DNA of 64,000 nt from Pontibacillus chungwhensis BH030062 (GCF_000770675.1 NZ_AVBG01000004.1:186001-250000); one strand, 5' to 3'; positions 27,500 through 37,930 are shown, counted from the stretch's first letter. The notes: generated by a model from the sequence alone, not told the origin. Made by a program: numbers and translations.

Positions 27500-27705
27500 C
27501 TTTTGACATTTTGAAGATTGGTAGCGTCACTTCTCCCACGTTTTTAGTCGTATCATGGTTCTTTTCGGTCATCGTGAACCGGCTTTCAACATGCAGATGA
27601 CCTTTTACGTCACTGCTCGTTCAACTTTGTCATACCTAAGTTTTTTTTAGTCATTCCTTCCAGGCTTTATGACAGCCCTTATTGGCTTTGAGCACGTCAT
27701 GAACG
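27500..27705. repeat. Degenerate tandem array with 20-21-bp period
   Basis: In the 454-bp gap between yqhO and mntR a GTCAC/GTCAT-type box recurs at 27526, 27547, 27568, (27588, degenerate), 27609, 27629 and 27650, with weaker forms at 27505 and 27671 and an out-of-phase copy at 27696. Steps are 20 or 21 bp. Several units share GGCTTT upstream of the box. On the minus strand the boxes read (M/V)T followed often by K, giving short heptad runs such as MTKKNLG-MTKLNE, broken by frameshifts. This parallels the array at 13587. The remainder of the gap (27346-27499) shows nothing I can name. Confidence 0.65.
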
Positions 27706-27771
27706 TTTTACGACATTACGACGCCTGCTTGAACAGTCTTGTGCAAATCTAATAAGCAGACTAATAAGTCA

Positions 27772-27802
27772 TAAAAAAAACACCTGAATAGTCAGGTGTT
27801 TA
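27772..27802 (-). terminator. Terminator of mntR
   Basis: Stem AACACCTGA (27779-27787) with TCAGGTGTT (27792-27800) and eight T on the minus strand, overlapping the mntR stop codon. Confidence 0.9.
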
Positions 27803-28234
27803 GTCTTCTTTCGCTTGTTCCTCATTTAGTTGTTGAACGAGTCGTAATTGTTCGATACATTTTGGATTTTCTTCAAAGAATTGAACAAGATCACCGATAC
27901 GATCTATGGAATTCCAACTCATATGGTGTTCAATTCCCTCTACATCTTCGTATATGTTTTCTTTATTAACGCCGATAATTTGTAAGAATTGCTCTAATAA
28001 CTCGTGACGGTACACTAGCCGTTTGCCAACTTTTTTCCCTTTAGAGGTTAACACAAGTCCTCTATATTTTTCGTAGTTCAGATACTGATCTCGGTCTAGC
28101 TTTTGTACCATTTTCGTAACAGATGATGGATGGACTTGAAGATTTTCAGCGATATCTGAAACTCGTGCATAGCCTTTATCCTCTATTAGCATATATATTT
28201 GTTCAATATAATCTTCCATACTTGGTGTTGGCAT
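27800..28234 (-). CDS. mntR: MntR, manganese-responsive DtxR-family repressor
   Basis: Transcriptional repressor of manganese uptake genes. The 144-residue protein has an N-terminal winged helix and a helical dimerization domain, and lacks the SH3-like third domain, as MntR does. Every known metal ligand of B. subtilis MntR is conserved at the same number: D8, E11, H77, E99, E102 and H103. The ATG at 28234 follows GGAGG. It lies alone behind its own terminator, with no transporter beside it. Confidence 0.97.
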   Translation of the reverse strand: MPTPSMEDYIEQIYMLIEDKGYARVSDIAENLQVHPSSVTKMVQKLDRDQYLNYEKYRGLVLTSKGKKVGKRLVYRHELLEQFLQIIGVNKENIYEDVEGIEHHMSWNSIDRIGDLVQFFEENPKCIEQLRLVQQLNEEQAKED

Positions 28235-28307
28235 AAAAATCCTCCAATTCTGCCTCAGCCTACTGTTAAAAATGATACACTAGATTCCTTTCCATGACAA
28301 GATTGTC

Positions 28308-29339
28308 TTAAGTGAAATAACTGATCTTACTATTTGGAAAATACTCGTTGATGTAGGCTTCCATCGTCTTTTTTATATCCTCTTGAGTTTCGGTTGGATA
28401 GACGTATTTGCCAATCCCGTACCGTCCCCATTTATATTTTCGCTCTTCTTCATCCATTTCAAGCTTAGACTTTGGATAACGCTGGAGGATGACGCGTTTA
28501 GCTGGCTTTGTGAAACGATGCTGAATGAGTTCAAATGTTAAATCTTCCTCATCCACTGAAGATCCTTTCAACTGTTCATGGAGATGTGCAAACATTTTGT
28601 GATATCCTTCTTTCCACGTATCATCATATAAATAGATTGGGGCTACAATAAACCCTAGCGGATACCCTGCATCAGCTACCTTCCTCGCAGCTTCTAGCCT
28701 TTTATCCAAGGGTGATGTCCCTGGTTCAAAGTTTTTTATAACGTAATCTGCATTAATGCTGAAACGAAAGCGTGTATGACCGTTGTGCTCAGCATCCAAC
28801 AAGTGGTCTACATGGTGATATTTCGTTACAAAACGAAGACGCCCCTTTTTCTGATCCCCCATAAATTCAATCGTCTTCTTTAACGAGTGAGTCAGGTGAT
28901 CGATCCCTACAATATCGGACGTACACGCTGCTTCAAATCGGGTTGGTTCATCACGCTCTAAGATGTATTGATGAGCCTGATCAAAGATCTCTTCTAAGTT
29001 AACGTACGTTCTTATATAGGGCTTTTTGCCAAGAGTGGTTTGTAAATAACAGTAATGACAGTGCCCCATACAACCTGTGGCTAACGGAATGGCATATTCA
29101 GCTGAAGGTTTTGATGTATCAAATTTTAGTGTCTTTCTAACACCTAGGACAAACGTATTTTTAGCATTAGCATACTGCCTTAAATCATTGTCTCCTGGTA
29201 TTCCACGTACTTGATTATGGGAAGTCGTTTCCCTTATCTCAATCCCTTGATCCTTGAACTTCTGATAGAGATCTTGTGCTAACTTATACTCCATCGCTCG
29301 TGGTTCCACATATACAAGTTTCGGCATAAATGGTTTCAT
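28308..29339 (-). CDS. splB: Spore photoproduct lyase
   Basis: Radical-SAM enzyme that directly reverses 5-thyminyl-5,6-dihydrothymine in spore DNA on germination. The CxxxCxxC cluster motif CMGHCHYC has cysteines 90, 94 and 97, and the catalytic hydrogen-donor cysteine lies in AACTSDIVG at residue 139. The ATG at 29339 has AAGGAG upstream and gives 343 residues, equal to the family. In B. subtilis splB is elsewhere with splA; here no splA is seen and the gene sits alone between mntR and nrdJ. Confidence 0.97.
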   Translation of the reverse strand: MKPFMPKLVYVEPRAMEYKLAQDLYQKFKDQGIEIRETTSHNQVRGIPGDNDLRQYANAKNTFVLGVRKTLKFDTSKPSAEYAIPLATGCMGHCHYCYLQTTLGKKPYIRTYVNLEEIFDQAHQYILERDEPTRFEAACTSDIVGIDHLTHSLKKTIEFMGDQKKGRLRFVTKYHHVDHLLDAEHNGHTRFRFSINADYVIKNFEPGTSPLDKRLEAARKVADAGYPLGFIVAPIYLYDDTWKEGYHKMFAHLHEQLKGSSVDEEDLTFELIQHRFTKPAKRVILQRYPKSKLEMDEEERKYKWGRYGIGKYVYPTETQEDIKKTMEAYINEYFPNSKISYFT

Positions 29340-29482
29340 ACAGTTCACTCCTTTATGCCTTAGTATCACCAACTCTTGTGAGGTATTGCTGGTAATGAAT
29401 GTATCTTAAATGACTTTGTTTAATGTTGTTATTACAAATAATTGTTCAAGAATAGGGCAGGAGTTTTGAAGACTCCAAACTT

Positions 29483-29600
29483 AGAGAATGTTTCCGTTTG
29501 CTTTAATCGAGTGTAAGGTGGGCCTGGAAACCACTCGCTTTCCTGTGGGGAGCTGGTGAGCCTCCTCACCCGGCAAAGCCCGGCCCCGAGCAAGCCCAAG
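29483..29600 (+). repeat. Dispersed intergenic repeat, copy 1
   Basis: The core at 29483-29543 is about 61 bp and closely matches 41790-41850, with a third diverged copy inverted near 62430-62484. After the core come GC-rich inverted repeats (GGTGAGCCTCCTCACC and CCGGGCTTTGCCGG-type hairpins on one strand). It occupies most of the splB-nrdJ gap (29340-29720), which holds no gene. Confidence 0.8.
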
Positions 29601-29670
29601 CACTCATCAAACATAACGGTCCCTTCTAGCTAAAATACCTCAACTCCCCTCATTAACAGAGATCTAGATA

Positions 29671-29706
29671 AAAAACGCGTGAGAGTTGGATACTCTCACG
29701 CGCTTT
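29671..29706. terminator. Terminator of nrdJ
   Basis: An 11-bp perfect stem (29676-29686 with 29692-29702) with T-rich flanks on both strands, 15 bp past the nrdJ stop. Confidence 0.9.
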
Positions 29707-29720
29707 TTGATATTTCTTAC

Positions 29721-32612
29721 TTATAGTCCACACTTCAGCTGAGCGCCACAGTTTGTACATGTGTTACAGCCACCAGCGTCTTGAATTTTACCTTCTCGAC
29801 AAACTGGGCATGTGTTGCCGACTTCAGAACCGATGGTTACATCAGTCTTATCTAGTTCATGAACAGTATCCATTAAAACGACTTTACGGTCATCTTCAAA
29901 TAGTTCTTGTTGTTCCTCAAATGAGTTATCCTCTGCTTTAAGCGTAAGAACCTGAGCGTCACGGCTTCCGTCTACATAAACCGTTCCACCTTTTGCTCCA
30001 CCACGGTATAGGCGCTGATAGACTTGTTCTACTTGCTCAACAGAATAACCTTTAGGTGCATTCACTGTTTTCGAGATCGAACTATCCACCCATCGTTGAA
30101 TGACACATTGTACGTCAGCATGCGCTTCTGGTTCTAATTCCATTGCTGTTACGAACCAATCAGGTAAATTGTTTGGATCTTGTTCAGGGTGTTCACGCAG
30201 ATACTGCTCTAAGATCTCAGCTTTCACTTCAATAAACTTACCTAGGCGGCCGCTTCGGTAATAAGAGAAGGAGAAGTATGGTTCAAGTCCTGTAGAAACG
30301 CCTACCATGGTACCTGTAGATCCTGTTGGAGCTACCGTTAAGAGGTGTGAGTTACGGATTCCGTACTCTAATATACCTTGGCGAATGTCTTCAGGCATGC
30401 CTTGCATGTATCCGGTATTAATGAACTTCATACGAAGCTCTTTTGTTTCTTCTTCTGTTTGCCCTTCTAAGAACGGGAAACTTCCTTTTTCTTTCGCGAG
30501 TTCAATGGAAGTGCGATAAGCAGTTGTGGCGATCGTTTCAAAGATCTCGTCCACTACTTTATTCCCTTCTTCAGAGCCGTAAGCTGTTTCTGTGTAGATT
30601 AATAAATCGTGCAGTCCCATTACTCCAAGGCCTATACGGCGCTCACCTAGAGCCTGCTTCTTGTTTTCTTCAAGGAAATAAGGAGTAGCATCGATCACGT
30701 TGTCTTGCATGCGCACGCCTGTTTGAACCGTGTTTTTTAACTTTTCAAAGTCTACCACTTTCGCTTCCTTATCGGCTACAGAAGCAAGGTTAACGGCTGC
30801 AAGGTTACAGACAGAATATGGTGCAAGAGGTTGTTCTCCACAAGGATTCGTCGCTACTACCTTGTGTCCATAACTTGTTGCGTTTGTTTTATCGTTGGCA
30901 TTGTCAATAAAGAAGATGCCTGGTTCTGCTGAATAGGTAGCACAGATATTAATTAAGTTCCATAGGTCTTTCGCTTTCATACGGCGATACGTACGTACTT
31001 TATATCCCTTATCCGCCCATTCGCGAACGTCACCAGATTCATGCCATTCTTTATTGTAAGCTTTCATTTCTTCTTCTGTATAACTCTCAACATCAGGGAA
31101 GCGAAGATCATACATTTCATCATTCTCAACAGCGTCCATGAAGTCGTTTGTTAAACAAACCGAAATATTCGCACCTGTCAGGAACTCAGAGTTGTGTACA
31201 TCATAATTTCCACCGAGATCTAGTTTTTCTTGTGCATCAGCGATGGCTGCATCTGTAAAGCCACCTCTTCCTTCAACGTTTTTATAATTAACGATACTTT
31301 GATACATGTCACGCTCTGTTGCGGATAGAGGAGTAAATTTCAATTTGGCTTTCGCTTGTTGTTTGATGACTTCATCATCTACATTCTCAATCAAGAAGCG
31401 AAGGATACGTGGGTTTTGCATCTTCGAGATGATGAACTCCACAATATCAGGATGCCAGTCTGCTAACATAATCATTTGAGCCAATTCGTTACGTTGATTC
31501 GCTACATCAACTCTCTAAGTCACCTTAGAGTTCAGACCATATCTTACACTGTTTCAAGTGCCCTCGCGCTTCGGAATCGCTTGATCCCTACTCTACTCGT
31601 TTCCACAATCGGTGTACTTTCGATGGTCGTTGAACCTTCTCCATATCATTAGTGTAGGAGCTTGGCTGCTGATTGTCTTATATAACTTATAATTTTCTAA
31701 CCTTCACGCTTACCGTTTCCAGTTACGTTGTGGTTTACAAGTTACTACACTTATTAAGAGTTCCCAGCAATTCACGAGGTTTATTTATAGACGAGGCACT
31801 TATGCTGATTTACCACGTCTTGATCCGCCCTGTTCGACAAGGTGGGTCAGTTTTGCAATATCATCTAACCAAGAAACAGAACCTGATGATTTCCCGTTTA
31901 CGCCTCTTGCAAGTGCGTTACGAGGACGTAGTGTTGAACCATTTGTTCCAACACCGCCACCACGACTCATAATCTCCATAACCTGCTTGCGGTGATCGGA
32001 AATGCCTTCACGGGAGTCTTGAATAAATGGCATGACGTAACAGTTGAAGTACGTTACATCCGTTTCAGAACCGGCTCCGTATAAAACACGGCCTGCTGGG
32101 ATGAAGTTTAGGTTAGATAGTTCATTGTAAAACTGCTGGAACGATTCTTGTCTTTTCGTTTCATCAGTTTCAACAGCAGCTAGTCCAGTTGCGTTACGCT
32201 TAGCGATCTGCTCATAGAAGACCTCAAGAGGCTTATCAATAACGTCTAGTTTACGATTTATAATGCCTGTTTCCACTTCTTCTGGCTTATCAAGTACGCT
32301 TCTGAATTCTGGCTCTACTTTCACTTCAGCTTTAGCCTGCTGCCAATCGATTGAGACGATATACCCCAATCCCCTAGCTGGGAATTTAGGGTCGTCTTTA
32401 ACCGTGAGTACGACAAAGTCCCCTTTAGTAAGCGTAACTTTCTCAGTATCTTTAAAAGCATAACGGTCTAGCATCACCAAACGGGATACACCAGCATGTG
32501 TGATGTTCATATCCTCAGTTACCGGATGTACCTGAGAGAATAAACCGATGTCTTTATTAAGTTGTTCTATGTTGATTTGATTCATTGTTTCATTCGCGGT
32601 TTGCATGAGCAT
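29721..32612 (-). CDS. nrdJ: Adenosylcobalamin-dependent ribonucleotide reductase (class II), intron-interrupted
   Basis: Makes deoxyribonucleotides without needing or being harmed by oxygen. Exon 1 is 32612-31812 (267 codons) and exon 2 is 31481-29721 (586 residues), together 853 residues. Joining them restores the family sequence GGSRRG-AQMIMLADWHPDI. Other landmarks are FNCYVMPF, the active-site NPCGEQPLAPYSVCNLAAVNL and a C-terminal cysteine-rich CPVCREGK...CNTCTNCG segment. Unspliced RNA hits a stop four codons after exon 1. The ATG at 32606 is better spaced from GAGGAG than the one at 32612. Tandem NrdR boxes lie upstream. Confidence 0.95.
31482..31811 (-). ncRNA. Group I intron in nrdJ, about 330 nt, no homing endonuclease gene
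   Basis: Structure on the minus strand: exon 1 ends in U (GGU), and GACGUGGU pairs with intron GCCUCGUC with a U-G wobble at the splice site (P1, one mismatch). The P-type element (AATTGCTGGGAACTC, 31758-31772) and Q-type element (31657-31676) are present. R at 31623-31635 pairs with S at 31530-31540 (GTTCA/TGAAC and GACCAT/ATGGTC, two-base bulge), which is P7. A P9 hairpin follows (31512-31529). The intron ends in G before GCTCAAATG. The core resembles the IA2 subgroup of phage and Bacillus introns. It is too short for a homing endonuclease. Confidence 0.93.
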
Positions 32613-32724
32613 ACCTCTCCTCTACCATAAAAAGTGTCGGTTGAACTCGACATAATCTTGATGATAACTCTTAAAAGCCCGTCGTTCAACTAATACATAT
32701 AACATACCACAAAAATGATCAACC

Positions 32725-32771
32725 AAACAATATATTGTGTTCGACATTTCAAACCCACCCATATATTGTGT
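32725..32771 (-). promoter_or_regulatory. Tandem NrdR boxes upstream of nrdJ
   Basis: Minus-strand ACACAATATATTGTTT (32725-32740) and ACACAATATATGGGTG (32756-32771) match the NrdR box consensus. Their centres are 31 bp apart, about three helical turns, the arrangement NrdR needs. They lie about 115-160 bp before the nrdJ start and should repress it when dATP is plentiful. NrdR itself is not in the window. Confidence 0.85.
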
Positions 32772-33224
32772 TTTTTGAACAAGAGGTAGAAATTTTGTCA
32801 ATCGCAAAATTCGCCAAGATTTGAAGCAAATAGAAGAAATATAAAGAGAAAAGTTGAATTTATAGATGGAACGTATTTTTTTCGAGATTGCCCTTCTCCA
32901 CCTGTTTACTGCCTCCCTATATATAGGATGATCACTTACAAAATTTATCCCTCATCTCCTTAGCACTGCCCTTCATCTTCAAAACCTTAGTTATTATGAG
33001 AAATGTCGAATCATTAAAGCGATATGATTTTCCTCCTATGAACCCAATATCTTTTCACTCTCATTATTCATTACTCTTCATTTGAGTCATTTAAGGTTCT
33101 ATTGGCTGTTCATATAGATAGTAGTCCCCACCAAAACTTCATCCAGTAAGAGCTTGACATACACGTTATACTGACAGTGTGAAATTCTAAAATGCACTAC
33201 GCTTTCTAGCTTTAGAAAAAAACT
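32772..33224. other. Gap between nrdJ and yqhL regulatory regions
   Basis: About 450 bp of AT-rich sequence between the divergent nrdJ and yqhL genes. I see no reading frame with a ribosome binding site, no structured RNA and no strong repeat. The NrdR boxes bound it on the left and the yqhL promoter on the right. Confidence 0.5.
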
Positions 33225-33253
33225 TTGAATCTTGCTATAAAGCAATCTATAAT
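33225..33253 (+). promoter_or_regulatory. Sigma-A-type promoter of yqhL
   Basis: TTGAAT (33225-33230) and TATAAT (33248-33253) are separated by exactly 17 bp, about 35 bp before the yqhL start codon. Confidence 0.7.
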
Positions 33254-33287
33254 AGAGAAAGAAGATAGAACTATAGGGGGAAGATTA

Positions 33288-33668
33288 ATGACCGGATTAT
33301 GGATACTACTTGGCTTACTTGTTGTTATTATCGGCTATGGTGTCATTAAGTATATGGCTCAACGTCGTTATTTGAAAACATTAACCTCTGAACAATTCAG
33401 ACAAGGTTACCGTAAAGCTCAATTAATTGATGTGCGTGAACCAAACGAATTTAAATCAGGCCACATTTTAGGGGCCCGTAATATACCCGTTACTCAATTG
33501 AAGCAACGCTTACAAGAAGTTCGTCCTGACAAACCCGTTTATTTATACTGCCAGAACGGATCGCGCGCTGCGCGTGCCGCTTCTCTCCTTCACAAGAAGG
33601 GCTATAGCGACTTAAATCAGCTTCAGGGCGGATTTAAGAAATGGGATGGAAAAGTTAAATCAAGTTAA
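33288..33668 (+). CDS. yqhL: YqhL, membrane-anchored rhodanese-like protein
   Basis: 126-residue protein with one N-terminal transmembrane helix (about 2-22) and a cytosolic rhodanese domain. LIDVREPNEFKSGHILGARNIP is near 45-66, and the active-site loop CQNGSRA holds the catalytic cysteine near residue 88. It probably transfers sulfane sulfur, but the partner is unknown. The ATG at 33288 follows AGGGGG; the longer frame from 33225 overlaps its own promoter. Confidence 0.92.
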   Translation: MTGLWILLGLLVVIIGYGVIKYMAQRRYLKTLTSEQFRQGYRKAQLIDVREPNEFKSGHILGARNIPVTQLKQRLQEVRPDKPVYLYCQNGSRAARAASLLHKKGYSDLNQLQGGFKKWDGKVKSS

Positions 33669-33700
33669 GAGCAAAAACGATTTACAATTTCCTAAACTAG

Positions 33701-33736
33701 AAAAGACTCCTCAAAAATTGAGGAGTCTTTTCTTTG
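33701..33736. terminator. Bidirectional terminator between yqhL and gcvPB
   Basis: A 12-bp perfect stem (33702-33713 with 33721-33732) with T-rich flanks on both strands serves both convergent genes. Confidence 0.9.
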
Positions 33737-33742
33737 TTTAAT

Positions 33743-35194
33743 TTATTTCTGGTAACGTAGAACAGGTTTACGGGCAGCTGTGGTTTCATCCATACGCCCA
33801 ACAATCGTCGTATGAGGGGCTTCTTGAACAATTTCAGGGTTGTCACTTGCTTCCTTATGAATTTGTCTCATTGCTCCAATAAACTCATCTAGCGTCTCTT
33901 TCGCTTCTGTCTCCGTTGGTTCTACCATCATCGCTTCTTCCACATTTAACGGGAAGTAAATCGTAGGCGGATGATAGCCGAAATCAAGAAGTCGCTTGGC
34001 CATATCAAGCGTTCTGACACCAAGTTTCTTCTGACGTTTTCCTGATAGTACAAACTCGTGTTTACAATGCTGTGAGAACGGGAGATCAAAGTCTTTCTCA
34101 AGTTCTCTCATCATATAGTTCGCATTCAATACGGCGTACTCACTTACTTGCTTTAACCCGTTAGCTCCCATTGTACGAATGTACGTATAAGCACGGACAT
34201 TAATGCCGAAGTTTCCAAAATACGGTTTAACGCGACCGATTGAGTCTGGACGATTATCATCGAAAACATAACGTTCTTGTACTTTTGTTACAATTGGCTT
34301 TGGCAGATATGGAGCTAAATCACTCTTCACTCCAACTGGACCAGAACCAGGGCCACCACCACCATGGGGGCCGGTGAATGTTTTGTGTAAGTTCAAGTGC
34401 ACAACATCAAATCCCATATCTCCTGGACGAGCGTATCCTAGAATGGCATTTAAATTAGCACCGTCATAATACAGTTTACCGCCTGCTTCATGGATGATCT
34501 CGGCCATGTCTAAGATTTCCTCTTCGAACAAACCAAGCGTATTTGGGTTGGTTAGCATAAGAGCAGCTGTGTTTTCATCAACCACACGTTTTAAGTCCTC
34601 TAAATCAACAAGTCCTTTTTCATTTGATTTTACCGTTACCGCTTCAAAACCTGCTACCGTTGCAGAGGCAGGGTTCGTTCCATGTGCAGAGTCAGGGACA
34701 ATTACTTTCGTACGATTATAGTCCCCATTCGCTTCGTGGTAGGCCCGAATCATCATAAGTCCTGTCCACTCACCATGAGCTCCTGCAGCCGGTTGCAGCG
34801 TAACTTGATCCATACCTGTAATCGCTTCAAGAGATGTCTGAAGATCATACATTAAACCTAGTGCTCCTTGAACTGATTCTGGAGCTTGTAAGGGATGAAT
34901 GTGACTAAATCCAGGCATACGAGCTACATCTTCATTCATTTTAGGGTTGTATTTCATCGTACATGACCCTAGCGGATAAAATCCAGAATCTACACCATGG
35001 TTTCGTTTGGAGAGAGCGGTGTAGTGACGCATAATCTGCAGTTCACTCACTTCTGGTAAATTAGCATCGATGTTTCTGACGTATGGAACTTCAACGTTTA
35101 AGTCTACCTCTGGTACATCTAAATCAGGCAAACTAAACCCTACGCGTCCTTCTTGGCTATGTTCAAAGATGAGCGGAAAATCTTCGTTACGCAT
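33743..35194 (-). CDS. gcvPB: Glycine decarboxylase (P-protein) subunit 2
   Basis: PLP-dependent half of the glycine cleavage P-protein, which decarboxylates glycine onto lipoylated GcvH. The PLP lysine is in [20 protein letters not shown] near residue 270. [14 protein letters not shown] near 75 and [11 protein letters not shown] near 117 are conserved. The ATG at 35194 has GGGGG 6 nt upstream and overlaps the gcvPA stop by 8 bp, implying coupled translation. The length of 483 residues is typical. Confidence 0.96.
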   Translation of the reverse strand: MRNEDFPLIFEHSQEGRVGFSLPDLDVPEVDLNVEVPYVRNIDANLPEVSELQIMRHYTALSKRNHGVDSGFYPLGSCTMKYNPKMNEDVARMPGFSHIHPLQAPESVQGALGLMYDLQTSLEAITGMDQVTLQPAAGAHGEWTGLMMIRAYHEANGDYNRTKVIVPDSAHGTNPASATVAGFEAVTVKSNEKGLVDLEDLKRVVDENTAALMLTNPNTLGLFEEEILDMAEIIHEAGGKLYYDGANLNAILGYARPGDMGFDVVHLNLHKTFTGPHGGGGPGSGPVGVKSDLAPYLPKPIVTKVQERYVFDDNRPDSIGRVKPYFGNFGINVRAYTYIRTMGANGLKQVSEYAVLNANYMMRELEKDFDLPFSQHCKHEFVLSGKRQKKLGVRTLDMAKRLLDFGYHPPTIYFPLNVEEAMMVEPTETEAKETLDEFIGAMRQIHKEASDNPEIVQEAPHTTIVGRMDETTAARKPVLRYQK

Positions 35195-36533
35195 ATACAT
35201 CCCCCAATTCCTTCACAAATCGATCGATCTCTTCCTTTGTACGCATTTCGGTCACGGCTACAAGCATATGGCCACCTAAATCAGAATGAATTCTTTCTAG
35301 GTCAAGACCACCAATCATCCCTTTTTCTTGAAGCTTTTCATTAAGTGTCGTTACAGACCCTTGAACTTGCAGAACAAATTCATTAAAGAAAGCATTTGAA
35401 TACAACACTTGGAAGCCCGCCTCTTCGAATTGTTTCTTAGCATAGCGCGCTTTTTGCATATTTTGATAAGCCATTTCTTTAATGCCTTTCTTTCCAAGCG
35501 CACTAAGGGCTACAGATGTGCCTAGAGCGTTTAAAGCCTGGTTAGAACAAATGTTAGATGTTGCTTTATCCCTTCTGATGTGTTGTTCACGAGCTTGCAA
35601 CGTTAGCACAAATCCCCTTCGCCCTTCTTCATCTTGGGTTTGGCCTACAAGACGCCCTGGAACTTTTCTCATTAATTTCTTCGTCGTAGCAAAATATCCA
35701 CAGTGCGGTCCACCAAACTGTGCAGGAATACCGAACACTTGAGTATCCCCGACAACAATATCCGCTCCAAATTCACCAGGTGGTGTGAGGTACCCGAGAG
35801 CTAGAGGATTACTTGAAACTATAAACATTGCTTTTGAATCTTTTAAGATCTCTTGTACGTCTTCTAAAGGCTCAATTTGTCCGAAGAAGTTCGGATATTG
35901 AATGACGACGCCTGCAGTTTCTTCATCTAACTCGTCAGCTAGCATGGATAAGTTTGTCAAACCATCTCTTGCTTCGATCTCAACTACTTCAATGTTTTGT
36001 CCCATTGCGTAAGAATGAATAACTTCTAATGAGTGAGGGTGAATGGCTTTAGATACAAGAACTTTTTTCTTTTTGGTTTGACCGGCGCTTAATGTCACCG
36101 CCTCTGCAAGTGAGGTGCCCCCGTCGTACATAGAAGAGTTAGATACTTCCATCCCTGTTAGCTCAGATATCATCGTTTGGAATTCAAAGATTGCTTGTAG
36201 CTCTCCTTGAGAGATTTCTGGCTGATAAGGTGTGTAAGCTGTATAGAATTCTGAACGAGACAGTACATGATCTACAATGGAAGGGATGTAATGATCATAA
36301 ACCCCTGCCCCTAGAAAAGATGTATAGTCTTTCGTATTGATGTTCTCCCCTGCTAGTTGAGATAGTTCTTTCATTAATTCAGGCTCACTAGCAGCTGGTT
36401 TTATATTTAAATCTCCTTTAAACCGAACTTTTTCAGGGATATCACTAAATAAAACATCTGTTGATTCAACACCAATACTGTCTAACATAGAACGTTTATC
36501 ATGATCTGTCATAGGTAAATAACGAAATGTCAT
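35187..36533 (-). CDS. gcvPA: Glycine decarboxylase (P-protein) subunit 1
   Basis: Partner subunit of GcvPB in the two-subunit P-protein. [19 protein letters not shown] at the N-terminus and [38 protein letters not shown] near residues 67-106 are hallmark regions; [10 protein letters not shown] and [30 protein letters not shown] follow. It has 448 residues. It lies 25 bp after gcvT within the riboswitch-led operon. Confidence 0.96.
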   Translation of the reverse strand: MTFRYLPMTDHDKRSMLDSIGVESTDVLFSDIPEKVRFKGDLNIKPAASEPELMKELSQLAGENINTKDYTSFLGAGVYDHYIPSIVDHVLSRSEFYTAYTPYQPEISQGELQAIFEFQTMISELTGMEVSNSSMYDGGTSLAEAVTLSAGQTKKKKVLVSKAIHPHSLEVIHSYAMGQNIEVVEIEARDGLTNLSMLADELDEETAGVVIQYPNFFGQIEPLEDVQEILKDSKAMFIVSSNPLALGYLTPPGEFGADIVVGDTQVFGIPAQFGGPHCGYFATTKKLMRKVPGRLVGQTQDEEGRRGFVLTLQAREQHIRRDKATSNICSNQALNALGTSVALSALGKKGIKEMAYQNMQKARYAKKQFEEAGFQVLYSNAFFNEFVLQVQGSVTTLNEKLQEKGMIGGLDLERIHSDLGGHMLVAVTEMRTKEEIDRFVKELGDVYA

Positions 36534-36558
36534 TGTAAAACCTCCCTCTCCCTTATCT

Positions 36559-37659
36559 TTAGCGCTTATAAAATGGTGTTGGTATTACTTTTGCTTTTAA
36601 GAATCGTTTGCGAACCTGAACAACAAGCTCTGTATCAGGCTCCGTATATTGTTTAGGAACAACGGCAAGGCCTATATTTTTCTCTAATGTCGGAGACTGT
36701 GTACCTGTGGTAACAAAACCTATTTCCTTATCGCCATCAAATACTTTATAACCGTGGCGCGGAATCCCTTTATCGATCATTTCAAGACCTACCAGTTTTC
36801 GGTCTGTCCCTTCTTCTTTTTGCTTCTTAAGAACAGCCTTGCCAATAAAGTCACCTTCTTTATCCACTTTGACAGCAAATCCAAGTCCAGCTTCAATCGG
36901 CGTAATATCTGCACTCAGTTCCTGCCCATATAAAGGAAGCTTTGCTTCAAAACGAAGCGTGTCCCTTGCTCCAAGACCAACAGGAAGTACCCCGTCCTTT
37001 TCGCCTTCAGCAAGAATGGCTCTCCAAAGAGCTCCCCCAGCATCAGGATGAATATAAATCTCAAATCCATCTTCTCCTGTATAACCAGTACGAGAAACAA
37101 GCGCTGCATGTTCAACTCCACTAAAGGAGACATCTTGCAAGAATCGGAAGAATTTGATTTCAGAAAGATCTTGATCCGTTAAACGTTGTAAAACTGCTTC
37201 AGCCTTCGGTCCTTGAATAGCAAGTTGGACATACTGGTCGGAGACGTTATGAAGCGTTGCGTTTTCTGTTAAATTTTCCTTTAGCCAATTGAAATCCTTG
37301 TCTGTATTCGCTGCATTCACCACAAGCAAATAAGACTGCTCCTGCAATTTATAGACAATCAGATCATCAACCGTCCCACCGTCTTCATAACAAAGAAATG
37401 TGTATTGCGCCCGGTTAGGTATTAATTTAGTCACATCATTCGTGAGCATCTTTTGCAGATAAGCTTCACTTTCTGGTCCCTCTACTAAAATTTCTCCCAT
37501 ATGAGAGACATCAAATAAACCTGCGCTATTACGTGTTGCATGATGTTCTTCTTTAATAGATGTAAATTGAACAGGAAGATCCCATCCTCCAAAGTCAACT
37601 GTTTTTGCTCCCCAGTCCCCGTAATGAGGGTGAAGAGGTGTACGTTTTAAATCAGCCAT
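36559..37659 (-). CDS. gcvT: Aminomethyltransferase (T-protein) of glycine cleavage
   Basis: Transfers the methylene group from aminomethyl-lipoyl GcvH to tetrahydrofolate, releasing ammonia. [14 protein letters not shown] near residue 20, DVSHMGEI near 50 and [20 protein letters not shown] near 230 are diagnostic. The ATG at 37659 follows GGGGGATAT and gives 366 residues; the longer frame reaches into the riboswitch leader. It is the first gene of gcvT-gcvPA-gcvPB. GcvH is not in the window. Confidence 0.96.
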   Translation of the reverse strand: MADLKRTPLHPHYGDWGAKTVDFGGWDLPVQFTSIKEEHHATRNSAGLFDVSHMGEILVEGPESEAYLQKMLTNDVTKLIPNRAQYTFLCYEDGGTVDDLIVYKLQEQSYLLVVNAANTDKDFNWLKENLTENATLHNVSDQYVQLAIQGPKAEAVLQRLTDQDLSEIKFFRFLQDVSFSGVEHAALVSRTGYTGEDGFEIYIHPDAGGALWRAILAEGEKDGVLPVGLGARDTLRFEAKLPLYGQELSADITPIEAGLGFAVKVDKEGDFIGKAVLKKQKEEGTDRKLVGLEMIDKGIPRHGYKVFDGDKEIGFVTTGTQSPTLEKNIGLAVVPKQYTEPDTELVVQVRKRFLKAKVIPTPFYKR

Positions 37660-37721
37660 TTTTAATATCCCCCTATGTACATAATCGTTCGAACTTGCGC
37701 TATTTTTCTGAAAATTCAACA

Positions 37722-37930
37722 TAAAAAAACAGAGAAGCCACTATTTACGTGTCATTCCCTGTCCGTTAACCAGAAAGTTTCGCAGTTTTTTTGCTGCTTT
37801 CTTCTTGGGTGGCCCTACGCAGGCACTCTCCAGAGGTGCGTCCTACAAGAGTCTTTTTGCCTGAGAGATTCACATCACTGTTTGCTCCTTCGGCGCCGCC
37901 AAGTTTCTGCGGTCTCTCCTCTTGTAATCA
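37722..37930 (-). promoter_or_regulatory. Tandem glycine riboswitch with terminator platform
   Basis: The minus-strand leader carries two glycine aptamers in series. The first begins at ACAAGAGGAGAGACCGC (around 37911-37927) and includes GGCGCCGAAGGAGCAA and TCTCAGGCAAAAAGAC. The second runs from GGACGCACCTCTGGAGAG to CTTTCTGG. A weak stem (ACAGGGA near 37757-37764 with TCTCTGT near 37729-37736) followed by seven T is the expression platform. The known behaviour is glycine binding turning gcvT expression on. Confidence 0.93.

Noticed and set aside
31673-31972. Plus-strand 99-codon frame across the nrdJ intron
   Set aside because: Antisense to exon 1 and the intron; no ribosome binding site or recognisable family.
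29721-32612. nrdJ as two separate genes, or split by an intein
   Set aside because: The second part has no start with a ribosome binding site. The insert is not open in frame and has group I intron pairing, so an intein is excluded.
32622-32807. Minus-strand 61-codon frame upstream of nrdJ
   Set aside because: It runs across the NrdR boxes and promoter region and has no family resemblance.
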